Of a stretch of DNA of 64,000 nt, positions 22,895-34,280 are shown in pieces (positions within the stretch are counted from its first letter, which is position 1; every line of letters begins with the position of its first letter). The notes under the pieces were generated by a model that was given only the letters and a program-made list of their open reading frames with translations, had not been told where the DNA came from and searched no databases. The stretch covers positions 1,649,038-1,713,037 of the forward strand of contig JALPQD010000357.1 of NCBI GenBank assembly GCA_023101885.1. The letters are read 5' to 3'. The position numbers and the translations under genes are program-made. Source of the DNA: Typhlomys cinereus. Its lineage: Eukaryota; Chordata; Mammalia; Rodentia; Platacanthomyidae.

Positions 22895-23020
22895 GGGTGG
22901 AATTTGTTGTTTTGAGACAAGGTATCACTCTGCAGCCTGGGCAGGTCTGGAAATTCACAGCAATCCTCCTGCCTCAGCCTCCCAAGTACTGGGGTCACAT
23001 CACCCAGCTAGAAGGAACTA
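22895..23020 (-). repeat. B1-like SINE, minus orientation
   Basis: TTTTGAGACAAGGTATCACT, then CAGCCTGGGCAGGTCTGGAA and CTCCTGCCTCAGCCTCCCAA is the reverse B1 consensus. Confidence 0.8.
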
Positions 23021-23218
23021 CTGTATTTTGGAAGAGGAAGGCGTGACAAGAGAGGGTGAATGTGATCAAGTACAAAGTAGTCAAAGCATTTCATAAGAAA
23101 ATGAACGTGCTTCTTCCTGCCGATCTGTCTTCAGTGCCTTCCACGAACCCAAGGCAGATAAGAGAGAGAATACTCCGCTATGAGTCATCGCTGTTCTAAA
23201 TATATGAACTTGACAGTC

Positions 23219-23607
23219 CGTATTAGTCAGGGTTCTCTAGAGTCACGGAATTCACAGAATTTATTAAGATGGCTTACGAAATATGGCCGAGGCAGTCCAA
23301 CGACGGCTGCCAGGGTGACGCCAGAAGGCTGGAGGGTTCCTAGAGAGCCTCTAGTGAGGTTGAAGGGTCAGGCGGCAGGAGGGAAGAGCACAGCTTCAGA
23401 GGGTCTCGCCTCCTCCTGTATATTCTGTTCTGTGGCTTTTATAAGGTCCATTAGTGGGAGGTTCCTATGAGATCTATGGGATTCTGATGGGATCTAAGGC
23501 GGATATAATTCCTTCAGTTGGTCTCAGTTGATCCTTCTAGGTGTGGTCTCAGTTAATCTTAGTTAATACCAAGTATGTCAAGTTGACACCCAGGATTAAC
23601 TATCACA
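23219..23607 (-). mobile_element. Solo MaLR-type LTR, minus orientation
   Basis: On the minus strand it starts TGTGATAGTTAATCCTGGGT and ends CTCTAGAGAACCCTGACTAA-TAC, the usual start and end words of rodent MaLR LTRs. It shares GGGTGTCAACTTGAC and a CCACAGAACAGA block with the element at 10524. No internal region or second LTR is adjacent. Confidence 0.75.
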
Positions 23608-23719
23608 CAGTCCTTGGCAAAAGTCCTCAAAAAGGTTCTCTTTATTGTCATTTTTCCCATTTTACAGAGAGGGAAACCGAGGCACAAAGCAAATAAGCCG
23701 CTTGCTCTCCATCCGAAGG

Positions 23720-23845
23720 CTGACATGGACGTGGTGGCACGTGTCTCTAATGTCAGCAACTGAGAGGCGGAGGCAGCAGGCTTAGGGGTTCAGGGTTATC
23801 CTCAGACATATAGAAGGTTTGATGCTAGCCTGGGCTGCAGGCAGG
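23720..23845 (+). repeat. B1-like SINE abutting the polypurine tract
   Basis: GACGTGGTGGCACGTGTCTC, GCAACTGAGAGGCGGAGGCA and GATGCTAGCCTGGGCTGCAG match B1. Its A-rich end could have seeded the purine repeat that follows. Confidence 0.7.
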
Positions 23846-23851
23846 GGAGGG

Positions 23852-23889
<38 letters not shown>

Positions 23890-24830
23890 CAAAGGAAGGA
23901 AAGGAAGAGAAGGAAAGATGAGGCAAGGCAAGAAAAGAAAGGAAAGGAGAAAGGAAAGGAGAAAGGAAAGAGAAAGGAAAGGAGAAAGGAAAGAGAAAGG
24001 AAAGGAGAAAGGAAAGAGAGAAAGAAAGAAAGGAGAGAAAGGAAAGGCGAGAGAAAGGAGAAAAAGGAGAGAAAGGAAAGAGAGGCGAAAGGAAAGGAGA
24101 GAAAGGAACGAGAGAAAGGAAAGGAGAACGGAAAGGAGAGGAAAGAAAGGAGGAGGAAAGGAAGGAGGAGAGCAAGGAAAGGAGAGAAAGAAAGGAGAGA
24201 AAGGAAAGGAGAGAAAGGAAAGGAGAGAAAGGAAAGGAGAGAAAGGAAAGGAGAGAAAGGAAAGGAGAGAAAGGAAAGGAGAGAAAGGAAAGGAGAGAAA
24301 GGAAAGGAGAGAAAGGAAAGGAGAGAAAGGAAAGGAGAGAAAGGAAAGGAGAGAAAGGAAAGGAGAGAAAGGAAAGGAGAGAAAGGAAAGGAGAGAAAAG
24401 GAAGGAGAGAAAGGAAAGGAGAGAAAGGAAAGGAGAGAAAGGAAAGGAGAGAAAGGAAAGGAGAGAAAGGAAAGGAAAGGAAAGGAGAGAAAGGAAAGGA
24501 GAGAAAGGAAAGGAGAAAGGGAAGGGAAGGGAAGGGAAACAGGGAAGGGAAGGGAGGGAAGGGAAGGGAAGGGACGGGAAGGGAAGGGAAGGGAAGGGAA
24601 GGGCAGTAAGGGAAGGGAAGGGAAGGGAAGGGAAGGAAGGGAAGGGAAGGGAAGGGAAGGGAAGGGAGGGAAGGGAAGGGAAGGAATGGAAGGGAAGGAA
24701 GGGAAGGGAAGGGAAGGGAAGGAAGGGAAGGAAAGGGAAGGGAAGGAAGGGAAGGGAAGGGAAGGGAAGGGAAGGGAAGGGAAGGGAAGGGAAGGGAAGG
24801 GAAGGGAAGGAAGGAAGGAGGAGAAAAAGC
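23845..24830. repeat. ~985-bp polypurine tract: (GA)n, then 14-bp GGAAAGGAGAGAAA units, then (GGGAA)n
   Basis: Almost pure A/G on the plus strand. 23853-23886 is (GA)n. 24180-24510 is a tandem array of a 14-bp unit GGAAAGGAGAGAAA with few errors. 24515-24815 is a GGGAA pentamer array. Open frames of ~350 codons on both strands (GKERKERR-type and SLPFPSLP-type) are by-products of the composition, which excludes most stop codons. Such mirror-symmetric purine tracts can adopt triplex (H-DNA) structure. Confidence 0.95.
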
Positions 24831-24879
24831 ACTCAGGTTATTTCCACAACGGGTGGGCTCCATGAACTCTCCCTCAGGG

Positions 24880-25200
24880 CTCTGGTTCCTTACACGCATC
24901 TACCTGTTACTAACTAGCTTTACGGAGAGCTGCCGATCGGCCACCTGAGCGCTCGCCCCCACGACTCCCTCCTGGCCACCAGCCGGGCAGGGTGGCCCCT
25001 GCCCAGTGTAGATGCCAATGTTACCTGGCCTCGCGACTGGAACCGCGGCTGGAGCGGCCTCTGCTGGCCGCCCTCGGTACTGCAGGATGCGTGGCGGCCC
25101 TGCGAACCGCCCCACCCGAGAAGAGGAAGACCGCTTAGTTGCTGGGGTCTGAAGCTTCTGTTGGCTCTGCCCCTCCTTCCACACACCTAGGGTGAGCTTA
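24880..25200. other. GC-rich unique block, no gene assigned
   Basis: A minus-strand frame of ~94 codons (25184-24900) is open, but it has no recognisable domain, splice context or Kozak-supported start. I see nothing firm. Confidence 0.35.
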
Positions 25201-26740
25201 TCTCCTTATGGAGACACCTCAGTGGCAATCAGCCCTCACTTTGCCCAGCCTGCCTTTACAAAGGACTTTTGTGTGGTCACCTCAGATAACTCCCTCAGCT
25301 CTAAGAAGGAATTGCAGGGAATGAGTGAAGGTTTCATGGTGTAACAGATGCTAACAACAGCCAAGCAAGCTGCAGGCCGGCTGCCCTGGGGCCATGCCAC
25401 ACCGTGGTCCAACAGGTGGGAGCCCTAATCCAACAGGGGCACTGCCGGGCCGCCCAACTCCTGTGGTCCAGCCCGGAGGGCCTCAGACTCTTCCATGTTT
25501 TACTTTTGCTTACCTGTTGGTTATGCCCCTGCCCAGCTAAAATCGTAGAGAATGTTACAGGGCTGCAGTGCCAGCTCCCTAAACAACCAGGGCCATGGGG
25601 ACAGGACGTGGTCTGCAAGGATTTCCCAGGGACAAACAGGATGCCCTAAGTGTCGTGGCCAAATACTAACGTCAACTTGGCAACTAAAGGCTCTGAGCTC
25701 TGGGTATAGATGCGAGAAATCAGTTAAGTTGAGTTAAGGCCCCGAGTAAACCTGCAGGAGACTGTCTAACTGATGGGGGAAGGTCACGTAGGTTATTCCC
25801 TGGACAGGCCAATAAGAGAGGGGGGCTGGTTAGGGAGACTGGCGTCCTTTGATACACTTGGCCAGGCATGCTCTAAACTTTCTTCGCTGTGAGTGTCCGG
25901 AGGGCACTGCCCCCTGGTGGAGAGGAGAGGGACTCACTGAGCTAAAGGGTGGGTTCACCAGGGTTCCCAAAATTCCCAAGCACTTGCCTTTTTTAGACCC
26001 TATGAGAATTCTAACGACTCTGGGAGTCCATCGAATCATGATGGGCAATAGTCGGATCCCTCGGTTCCCAGGCGAGGGAGGCCAGTACATGCCAACAGTG
26101 ATGCCAGCCCAGAGTGAGGCCTCACTGGGACTTCTGCCCCCTCCTGGTCCATCTAGATCTCTCTGCTGCTTGCTCTGCCTCAGCCTTCCTGTCCCTGTCC
26201 TGTTGGCACCTGAGTGCCCACCAAGTCATGAGAGGGCAATGTGTGCGTTCAACATCTTCACTGAACACCTACTATGTGTCGAGCAGTGCGCTAATCCTGG
26301 GTCGCCAGAGATTAAGAAAACCCTGGCCTTTGTCATCTGGCCACTTCAGGTAAGGCCTGGTATTTAGGTAAATGTTACTAAAAGTCCAAACCGGGTGCCC
26401 AGGGGTTGTCGGGGGGAATGAGTGAAAGTTTCATGGTGTAACAGGTGCTAACACAGAGCTCTGAAGGAGACTCGAATTTCAACAGGAAGAAAGGAAAAAT
26501 AAAGGCTTCCAGAAGAAAGAGCAAGTGCAAAGGCGTGGAGATGCTATCACAAGCGGCGCTGCATCCTAGGCTGCGGGGATTGGGGTATAACGCATAGAAT
26601 ACCCCAAAGAGTGATGCCTTTCAAAGGTATTCCTCTCTGCTTCACATGGAATATGTTGCAGATAACCAATCCAAGGTAACCATGGCAACTCTATGGTCGC
26701 AGGGGTATCAGGCTAATTCCACTTTTCTATTCTACCTGCT
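25200..26740. other. Intergenic, no gene
   Basis: Mixed unique-looking DNA. A word GAATGAGTGAAGGTTTCATGGTGTAACAG occurs at 25319-25347 and, with one change, at 26417-26445, each followed by TGCTAACA: a ~40-bp duplicated segment about 1.1 kb apart. 25640-25900 resembles the LTR-like family weakly (CTGCAGGAGACTGTCTAACT). Confidence 0.4.
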
Positions 26741-26741
26741 G

Positions 26742-27160
26742 CATGGTTGCTGATAAAAATCATCATCAAATGGCTGAAGGGAAGAGGGGGTTTATTTTCC
26801 TGTAGGATTCTTCCCCCCCCCCGTATGATTCTTGATTACAGTTGCTTGTCCAGCCTGGCAGGAGAGTGCACACCAACACCAAGGCTGAGGGAACTGGCCA
26901 CACCATCATGGCTGACAGAGGGATGATCCTTGTCAGACCCGCACATCTGGCCAAGTGTACAGAAGGACGCCAACTCCCTCAACCAGCTCTCTGTAGTTTA
27001 TTCACCTGTCCAGCACCTAGTCCCACCCATCATGGGCTGGGTCTGTCCCTCCTGTCAACTAGACAATCTCCTGCAGGTTCGCTCTGGACTTAATTCAACT
27101 ACCAGTTATCTATAAATGAGCGCTCAACCATCGAATTGACACCTGTATCTAACGATGACA
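26742..27160 (-). repeat. LTR-like ~400-bp family, copy B, minus orientation
   Basis: Reverse of the family: GTTGCTGATAAAAATCATCA start, GTGTACAGAAGGACGCCAAC, GACAATCTCCTGCAGG, and end GAATTGACACCTGTATCTAA. Confidence 0.7.
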
Positions 27161-27439
27161 CCACCTTTCGGGTGCTGGTCTCCATGCTTTGGTTATTTTG
27201 TGAATCAAAGTATCATATTGAAGTTCCAGGTAACAGGAGGGAGAAAGACACAAAGAGACACTCCTTTCTCTAAGCCAGGGCGCTACTAAGGTGCTTGGCT
27301 TTGGTAGGACTCATTTGCATCTCATTGGTCAGAACGTTGTCACATAAGGAATCTGGGAAATTCAGTCCTTATCAGGAGTAGAAGCTGTTGTGAGGTTCTG
27401 TGCTGCTTAGATATATAGGCATCGGCTTGCCAGCTGCAG

Positions 27440-27815
27440 GCTGTGAAAAATTAGTAGTTGAGACAAATCCTAAGCAAACATTCAGGAGACCCTCTAATTG
27501 ATAAAGGAAGAATCGGCTCATAGTAGATGGAACCAAATCCTGGCAAATGGATAAGATGGAAGGAGTCGGTTCAGGAGGTTGGCATACGGTGGTGTACTTG
27601 AATGAACTTCCTGCCTGGCAAGTGAGATTTGCTCCTGTAGCAGCGATCTCCGTGAGATGGTTGGCTGGTTCCCTTAGTTCCTGGTGTTGGTATGAGCTCT
27701 CCTGCCAAGCTGGATTATAAACTGTAATGGAGAATCATGAGCAAGAGTAAAATCCTTTTCTCCCCTAAGCTATTTGGTTGTGAACTTATCTGCAATATGC
27801 AGGCAAAGTATAACA
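27440..27815 (+). repeat. LTR-like ~400-bp family, copy C
   Basis: AATTAGTAGTTGAGACAAAT, CCTGGTGTTGGTATGAGCTC, AGAGTAAAATCCTTTTCTCC and ATCTGCAATATGCAGGCAAA follow the family order. Confidence 0.7.
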
Positions 27816-27819
27816 GGTT

Positions 27820-28299
27820 CTGATAAGGAAGAAGGAGAACATGGATGTAGCTCTGGCTAGCCCAGTGGCAGGGGGAGTGGTGGCTCTTCGGTGTGTGGGA
27901 GGGGAGAGACAGCAAGTCAGTGGTCCCAACAGCCTGTGGCCCTAGCCCGAAGGATTCCCAGTAAGAGCTGAGGGACGGAGACCCTGGAGCAGTCTGTGGT
28001 GAGAAAGAGCCCTCTGGCACGCAAACAGTCAGCGTGTCGATAGGGTAACAGATCCCTGAGATAAATGAGCTTGAAAAGAAGAAAGGTTTATGTCAGCACA
28101 GCACTTTTGGAGGTTTCAGCCCTCAATAGCCCTATCTTTGGGGGCTGTGACCACACAGCGTGTCATAGTGGGAAGAGGCCTGTTCACTTCATGGTAGTCA
28201 GATGCCAAAGAGAAGAAGAGAAAGACATGCCCTAGAATCCCCTTCTAAAGGACATGTCCAGTGGCCTAACTTCTTCTCACTAGGCCCATGCAGTTACTC
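27820..28299. other. Intergenic between two LTR-like copies
   Basis: No gene. 28055-28270 (ATAAATGAGCTTGAAAAGAAG, TTTTGGAGGTTTCAGCCCTC) resembles part of a further old rodent repeat. The family is not assigned. Confidence 0.4.
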
Positions 28300-28715
28300 T
28301 GCGTGTTGCCGATAAATGCACAACCAAAAGCTTACAGGGGAGAAGAGATTTATTTTCTCTTATGATAGTCCGATCACAGTTCTTAATCCAGCTTGACAGG
28401 AGAATCCACACCAATACCAGGGGCTGAGGGAACTGGCCATACCATATTCACAAGACTGCTAAGAAAGGAAAGATCCTGACTTTCCAAGCCAACATGTCTG
28501 GCCAAGTGTACAGAAGGATGCCAACTTCCTCAACCAGTTCCCTTCATCTACTCACCTAGCCAGGAACTAGTCCCACCCACCACGGGCTGGGCCTTCCCAT
28601 CAGTTAGACAATCTCCTGCAGGTATGCTCTGGGCTTAGCTCAACTACTAACTTCTCAACTGTGACCAGAGCTCAGAGCTATCAATTGCCGAGTTGACACC
28701 TGTATCTTGCTGTGA
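28300..28715 (-). repeat. LTR-like ~400-bp family, copy D, minus orientation
   Basis: GTGTTGCCGATAAATGCACA start, GGCCAAGTGTACAGAAGGAT, AGACAATCTCCTGCAGG, end CCGAGTTGACACCTGTATCT. Confidence 0.7.
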
Positions 28716-29310
28716 CAAGACCCGGGCTCCTCACGGATTTACCACCATCTTTGACAGAAGGGTGTTTGGGACCCAGTCCAGAGCCAAACCACAACGAGGC
28801 GGGCCAGCGGAAGGGCGAGTGGAGGGGAGAAGTGTTAAGAGGGAATGAGGGCATGAGGTAAAGAGGCCCATCGCCAGGACCCGGCGACAGCGGGAGAGGC
28901 TTCGGGTTCCAAGATACGACCTGCTGCGTGAGGGTCTGCAAGGAACACAGTGGTCGCAAAGGTGCCTGAAATCCAAGCGAAGGTCTCTGAGAAGAGACGG
29001 ATAGGGACACGGTCCTGCCAAAGGCATCACACAGTGACAGCTGAGACCAGCGTCCAGTCTTTCATCTGGAAGAGCCGAATGACCTTTAGAGGTGCTGGAC
29101 GGGGAGTGCAATGGAGTGGCTGAAGGCATACCTTTTTGAGCAGACAGAGCTGGGTTCAAATCCTGTGATATCAGCAGATAGTCACTGCCCATTGTGCTGG
29201 CTCTTTCTCAAACTCAGCTTTTGTCTGTCAATCTATCTACCTCTCTATCTACGAGAAAGAGAGAGAGCGATTATGTATGCATGTCACAGTGCATGGTGGA
29301 GGTCAGAGGA
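28716..29310. other. Intergenic, GC-moderate unique DNA
   Basis: Minus-strand frames of ~110 and ~150 codons overlap here but show no domain or splice pattern. 29100-29290 is a B2-like SINE remnant (GAGTGGCTGAAGGCATACCT ... GGTTCAAATCCTG). Confidence 0.4.
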
Positions 29311-29311
29311 C

Positions 29312-29358
29312 AACTTCTTTTTTTATTATTATTTATTATTTATTCAATTGTGCGTGTA

Positions 29359-29410
<52 letters not shown>

Positions 29411-29580
29411 ACCACGGACGAATTCGGGAACCACCGTGGACGCCTCCACCTCCTTGTTTATTCTGCCCCAGGATTCACAGGCTCCGCCCTACCAGGACCA
29501 GAAACACAGGCCGCCCCCGCTTCCTCCTGGCGTCTGTACGTGGGCCTAGGATCAGAACTCGGGACCTTCATTCTCAGCTA
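29312..29580 (-). repeat. SINE S1, minus orientation, head truncated
   Basis: TTTATTCAATTGTGCGTGTA tail, ~24 GT units (29360-29407), AACCACGGACGAATTCGGGA hallmark and body. The head breaks off after GGGACCTTC at ~29570, so the 5' end of the element is missing. Confidence 0.85.
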
Positions 29581-29581
29581 A

Positions 29582-30240
29582 GGACTCTTGCGAGGTGAGA
29601 TGCTGTTTCAAATAAACGTAAATAAAGCTGTTTGTTAGTGAGTTCATATTATTACAGTACCTGAGGCCGGACTTCAAAGAGAAAGGTTTCTTCAGATTCA
29701 GAGTTTTTATGTTCTTTGTGGTAGGAGTGTGTGGCAAAGCAAAACCACTTACCAAGTGTCTCGCTTTGAATGTGAACTGCATCCCCCTCCCGCTCATTGT
29801 TTGAACAGCTGGTGCCCAGCAGGTGGCGCTGCTGGGGAAGGTAACGGGGACTTGACAAGCAAGAGTCACTGGGTGGACCTTGAGGTAGGATGACTGGGTT
29901 TCTCTCCCCCCCACCCCCCAGGCTGCTGTAAGGTGGGCATCCTACACTCACCTGAAGATCTCCCGGGAAGCCACGCCTTCTTCTAAAGACTCCACCTCTC
30001 CTAAAGGGACCAAGCCGGGAGCAGGACTTTACCACGAGAACCCCTAACATCCCAAGTGTGGTCAGAATGATAGTTGGATTTATGGCACACAGCTTTCCAC
30101 CCTCTAGATACGGCAAAGCAGTGAGTGTGTAAATGTTTTCAAGGTGCAGGAAAAGAGTAGCAATCAAACTCAAATTCTGGATCCCTGAAGATTGTTATTC
30201 CTGAGTAATAGGAAAAAATGCATTTTAAAATTATAAAAAC
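29582..30240. other. Intergenic, unique-looking
   Basis: No gene seen. A 100-170-codon minus-strand frame is open but has no recognisable features. Confidence 0.4.
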
Positions 30241-30243
30241 TAG

Positions 30244-30441
30244 GGACTGGAGAGGTGGCTCAGGGGTTAAGCCTCTGCTTTGCAGGCGGAAGGTCCTGAG
30301 TTCGGATCCCAGATCCCACGTATAGACGCCAGATGGAAGCGGGGGCGGCCTGCACTTCTGGTCCTGGTAAGGCGGAGCCTGTGAATCCCGGGGCAGAAGG
30401 AGGTGGAGGCGTCCATGGTGGTTCCTGAATTCGTCCGTGGT

Positions 30442-30489
<48 letters not shown>

Positions 30490-30540
30490 TACACACACAT
30501 GCACAATTGAATAAATAATAACAAAATTTAAAAAAATTAT
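30244..30540 (+). repeat. SINE S1 with (AC)n tail
   Basis: GGGACTGGAGAGGTGGCTCA head, GAGTTCGGATCCCAG B box, GAATTCGTCCGTGGTTCTAC hallmark, (AC)n at 30446-30485, GAATAAATAATAAC tail. AAATTATAAAAACTA flanks both sides (30229-30243 and 30533-30547), a 15-bp target-site duplication. Confidence 0.9.
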
Positions 30541-30549
30541 AAAAACTAA

Positions 30550-30715
30550 AGGGAAGGCAGGCAGGGTGCGCAGCTGCAATCCACATACTGGAAAGGGGGG
30601 GATCAGAAGTTCAAGGTCGTCTTTGTCTACACAGTGAGTTTGAGGACAATTTGGGTTATGTGAAACTTTGTTTCAAAAACAAAACAAAACAAAACAACAA
30701 ATAAATAAAAAGCCA
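30550..30715 (+). repeat. B1-like SINE with AAAAC-rich tail
   Basis: GCAGGGTGCGCAGCTGCAAT and AGAAGTTCAAGGTCGTCTTT, then repeated AAAAC units. Decayed. Confidence 0.55.
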
Positions 30716-30940
30716 AAAACTGAGAGATGGCTCAGGAGTTAAGACTCAAACTCTCAAGCGAAAGGACCTGAGTTCGTATCCCCAGATCCCACATAAAAAT
30801 GTCAGGTGGAAATGGTAGCAGCCTGTAATTCCAGCCCTGGAAAGCAGAGCTTGAGAAATCCCAGAGCAAAGCAATGAGAAGGTGGAATACAGCCAAGTGC
30901 TCTCTTATACATATGTGTGTGTGTGCATCCTAAATATATT
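30716..30940 (+). repeat. SINE S2, tail shortened
   Basis: CTGAGAGATGGCTCAGGAGT head, CCTGAGTTCGTATCCCCAGA B box, GGTAGCAGCCTGTAATTCCA body, short GT run. Confidence 0.7.
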
Positions 30941-31290
30941 TTCTCTTATTGCTCATGTATTATTTTATAATAAATTTTATTTATATTATTTTATATTTTA
31001 TAATAGAACTTATATAAAATATAATTACTTTATATAATAAAGAGGACATGAGGATAGAAGGTAGACATGCTGTGGGAATGTCCAGGAGGAGAGGGAGTAG
31101 AAAGCTATGAGCAAATGCATTATATACATATATGATCTTGTCAAATAATAAGAATATTATTTTACAAGAAAGAAAACAGACATGAAGTTAAGTAGGATCA
31201 TTGGGGAAGAGGAGGGGAGCAGGGAGAGGAAGGAAGGGGAGTTCAAGCAGGTATGGAGCTATAACTACGACCAAAGCACATCATGCACGT
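30941..31290. other. AT-rich intergenic, L1-like 3' end
   Basis: Repeated TTTTATATTATTTTATA words at 30950-31040, then GGGAAGAGGAGGGGAGCAGG. Probably an old LINE 3' tail; no gene. Confidence 0.4.
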
Positions 31291-31915
31291 TGTGATAGTT
31301 AATCTTGATTGTCAATTTTATTGGATGTGGATTCAACTGAGACACGACTCTGGGGATGTCTGACAGGGTATGTCTAGGGAGATTAACTGAGGGGCCCGAA
31401 CGTACATTACTAGAAAGAAAGCCAACTTGCAAGGCTGGTTGGCTGAGAGTCTCAATGATGAATGGTATCTGCAAGTCCAACGTGAGCTTGGACCCATCTT
31501 TAGCCCCCTCAGTAGCTGTTAGTTTCCCATCCCTGTATGTGACCCAACATCCTGTGACTGCTGGGGACATTCCTTAGACTGTCCCACCAGACCGCTGGCT
31601 TCCCCCAACCAAAAGGTTGTGAATGTCCCTGATAACATCGATAACCTGTGAGAGATCTCGAGATCTCTCTGCTTTACCCACCTGATATTTCCTCCGATGC
31701 ACGTGCAAAGCGTCTCCACTTACAGGTGCCTTCGTTCTATAATTATAAAGCTTCGGGAAACCTGTTACCACAGTGAAATGCATGAAATTTGGGGCCATTG
31801 CTGGACTACTTGGCCCGTATCGTGTAAACCAATCTAAGGACCCCCTTCTACTATATGTCCACCCCACTACTCCTGTTCCTTTGGAAAATCCTAATACATG
31901 CATAAAAATGTCCTT
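31291..31915 (+). repeat. Unclassified repeat with MaLR-like start
   Basis: Starts TGTGATAGTTAATCTTGATT-GTCAA, like MaLR LTRs, but the following ~600 bp do not match the other LTRs here. A minus-strand frame of ~109 codons (31903-31574) is open without known domains. The family is not resolved. Confidence 0.4.
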
Positions 31916-31917
31916 CT

Positions 31918-32330
31918 GGGCTGGGAAGATGGCTCAGTGGTTAAATCTTTGTCTCGCAAGCAAAGGGACCTGAGTTCAATCCTGTGTGAAAATGTCAAGT
32001 GTGGCAGTTGCCTATAATTCTAGGCCGGGAAGGCAGAGCCTGAGAATCTAGAGTGAGCTGACAGCCAGACTAGCCGTAATGCCATACCCTGGGATTAATT
32101 AGGGAGCCAGATGGAAGAGACCAAAGATGATTCTCAATAAATTCCTGACATCACCCCCGAGCCTCCACGGGCGCATCAACTCAAGTGCACTTGTGTACAT
32201 ACATGAGGGAAACACGCATGTGCACGCACCCAAACATACATGCATCGAAGAAAAAAAAGTCATCCTTAAACCCATTATTCTGTACGCTGAAGGTAGGCTA
32301 ACAAACTTTAAAATAATCAAATAAAGAAAC
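31918..32330 (+). repeat. SINE S2-like, degenerate
   Basis: GGGCTGGGAAGATGGCTCAG head, GGGACCTGAGTTCAATCCTG B box, AGGCAGAGCCTGAGAATCTA, GATGATTCTCAATAAATTCC. Confidence 0.65.
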
Positions 32331-32699
32331 TTTGGGAAGATTCAGTGGACATAAAACCGGAGTATTGTGAGCTCAAGGTCAGCCTGGGTATGGAGCTAGA
32401 TCCCATCTCAAAAACAAAAACAAAATGAAGACTGAGGAAGAAAAGGTAAGTGCAGACCAAAAACAACACACAAAAAAACAGGGTTGTCACTGAAGAGTCT
32501 CAGTAAAAGAAGCACTGCAGTACACCTGCTTATGGAAAGGTAACTCGGGAAAAATGTGTGGAAGCCAGAGCGCCAAGTCATTTCTGGTCATCCCAAAGTT
32601 AGTGCAGTCAAGGACCAACTATTGTATTTTTTATTTCAATAAACTAAATTCAATATTCTTGTTGTTTTTTAAAATTAAGATCTATTTCTGTTTATTTAT

Positions 32700-33240
32700 T
32701 TAGACTTTTTGAGACAAGGAGCTGCTATATAGCCTTGACTTCCTGTTTTGCTTTTTGTTAAACTTTTTTTTTAATTGAGTGTGTACCTGACATACACGTG
32801 TGGGAGGCACGTACTCCTGTCTGCAAATGGAAGTCAGAAGACAACCCCGAGAAATTAGTTCTCTCCTTCCATCTTTACAGGGCGTTCAGAGGATCAAACT
32901 GAGGTTGTCAGACAAACAGCAAGTGCTTTTAGTCACGGGGCCACCTCGCTGATCCTGGTTTTTGATTGCCGAGACAGAGGGTGTCATGTGTAGTCCAGGC
33001 TGGCCCTGAACACTTGCTGTGTTATTGAGGATGATTTTGAACTTCTGATATTTCTGCCAAGTGCTGAGATTATAAGCATATGCCACCATGATTAGTTTAA
33101 TTATTTTTGAGCCAGGTCTGTCTCTGTAGAGCTGGGCTCTCCTGGACTCACTATGTAGCCCAGGCTATCTTCCAACTCTCAGTTCTTCTATCTCAGCCTT
33201 CCAAGTGCAGGGATCGTAAGCGTGCACCTCCATACCTGAG
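32700..33240 (-). repeat. Cluster of decayed B1/B2-type SINEs, minus orientation
   Basis: TTTTTGAGACAAGGAGCTGC, CCTGACATACACGTGTGGGA, and a clearer B1 at 33100-33240 (CCTGGACTCACTATGTAGCC, TCTCAGCCTTCCAAGTGCAG). No gene. Confidence 0.6.
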
Positions 33241-33515
33241 ATCTGGCCATCATGGAGCACAGCAGGGAAGGGGGTCTCAGGTCATTGAGAGCTGGAAGCA
33301 TGGAAGCTGGATCCTAGAGACTGTGCTCAGGGGGACTGCTGGGAAGCGTCCTGTCGTGGAAGTGTCCCCAGGGCACTTGATCCAAGAAACCAGGGGAGGT
33401 GCATGGCCTTTATTGTCCTACCCTTAGATGTCTCCCCAAGCTCTGCCCCCCACGAGTCGGACAAGCCGTCCTAGTCAGGTACCGGTATTGACCCGATAGT
33501 TCAGGATTAGTGCTC
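33241..33515. other. Intergenic, nothing recognised
   Basis: Unique-looking sequence with no coding or repeat signal I can name. Confidence 0.35.
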
Positions 33516-33912
33516 TGGGCACAGTTGTGGAGAATCAGTAGTTGAATTCAGCCTCCAGTGAGCCTGCAGGAGATTGTCTAGCACAAGGGGAGCCCCAGCC
33601 CGTGGTGGACAGGACGAGTCCCTAGCAGGTGAATAAGACAGAGGAAAGTGGTTGAGCGCGAGAGCATCCTTCTGTACACCTGGCCAGATGTGCACATCTG
33701 GCCAGTAGGAATCAGCCTCCTCCTGCAGGCCTGTGGGTGTGTGGGTGTGGTGTGGCCCGTTCCCTAGCTCCGGTGTTGGCATGGACTCCCCTGCCAAGCT
33801 GGATTAGGAACTGTCACCGGACAACTGCAAGCCAAAATGAAACACCCCTTGTTCCCTTATCAGCCATTTGATGGTGGATTTAGTGGCAACAATGCAGACT
33901 GACTGCAACACA
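33516..33912 (+). repeat. LTR-like ~400-bp family, copy E
   Basis: AATCAGTAGTTGAATTCAGC, GCAGGAGATTGTCTAGCACA, CCGGTGTTGGCATGGACTCC, GAAACACCCCTTGTTCCCTT and TTTAGTGGCAACAATGCAGA. Confidence 0.7.
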
Positions 33913-34280
33913 GTCCCTGAGGTTCCCCCAGGTTCCTGAGGAGAACGAGCCTCATTTTGGTGGGTGAGCATCAAACCATAGTGCCGTGGATTGAGAAGGT
34001 CACATATCTATGCTTGGAAAATACAAGGCTTCATGATGAACGAAGAATCCTCTGGGTAAATCTAGTCGCTGATTTTCATCAACATCACTACCAAATAATT
34101 TATGGTGCTAAAAATCAGATGGGAAGCAAATATTAGATGACAGTAGGCACATAATTGGGGTGGGAGCTTTTAAGATCCTCAATATTGTAGTTTGCGAAAA
34201 GCACAAAGAATATTGATTACTTGTGTCTTTTAAGTCAGAGATGTACGATAGAAATATAAATTAACCACTTAAAGAATCAC

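Noticed and set aside
23802..24899. Open frames of ~335-365 codons on both strands
   Set aside because: They run through the polypurine tract. A/G-only DNA and its complement lack most stop codons. The translations are low-complexity Lys/Arg/Glu/Gly or Ser/Leu/Pro/Phe with no domain.
24900..25184. Proline/alanine-rich minus-strand frames in a GC-rich block
   Set aside because: No domain, start context or neighbouring exons; composition alone explains the open frame.
31574..31903. 109-codon minus-strand frame
   Set aside because: It reads like a protein at first sight, but I could not match it to any family, and it lies in a region starting like an LTR. No splice sites or Kozak support.
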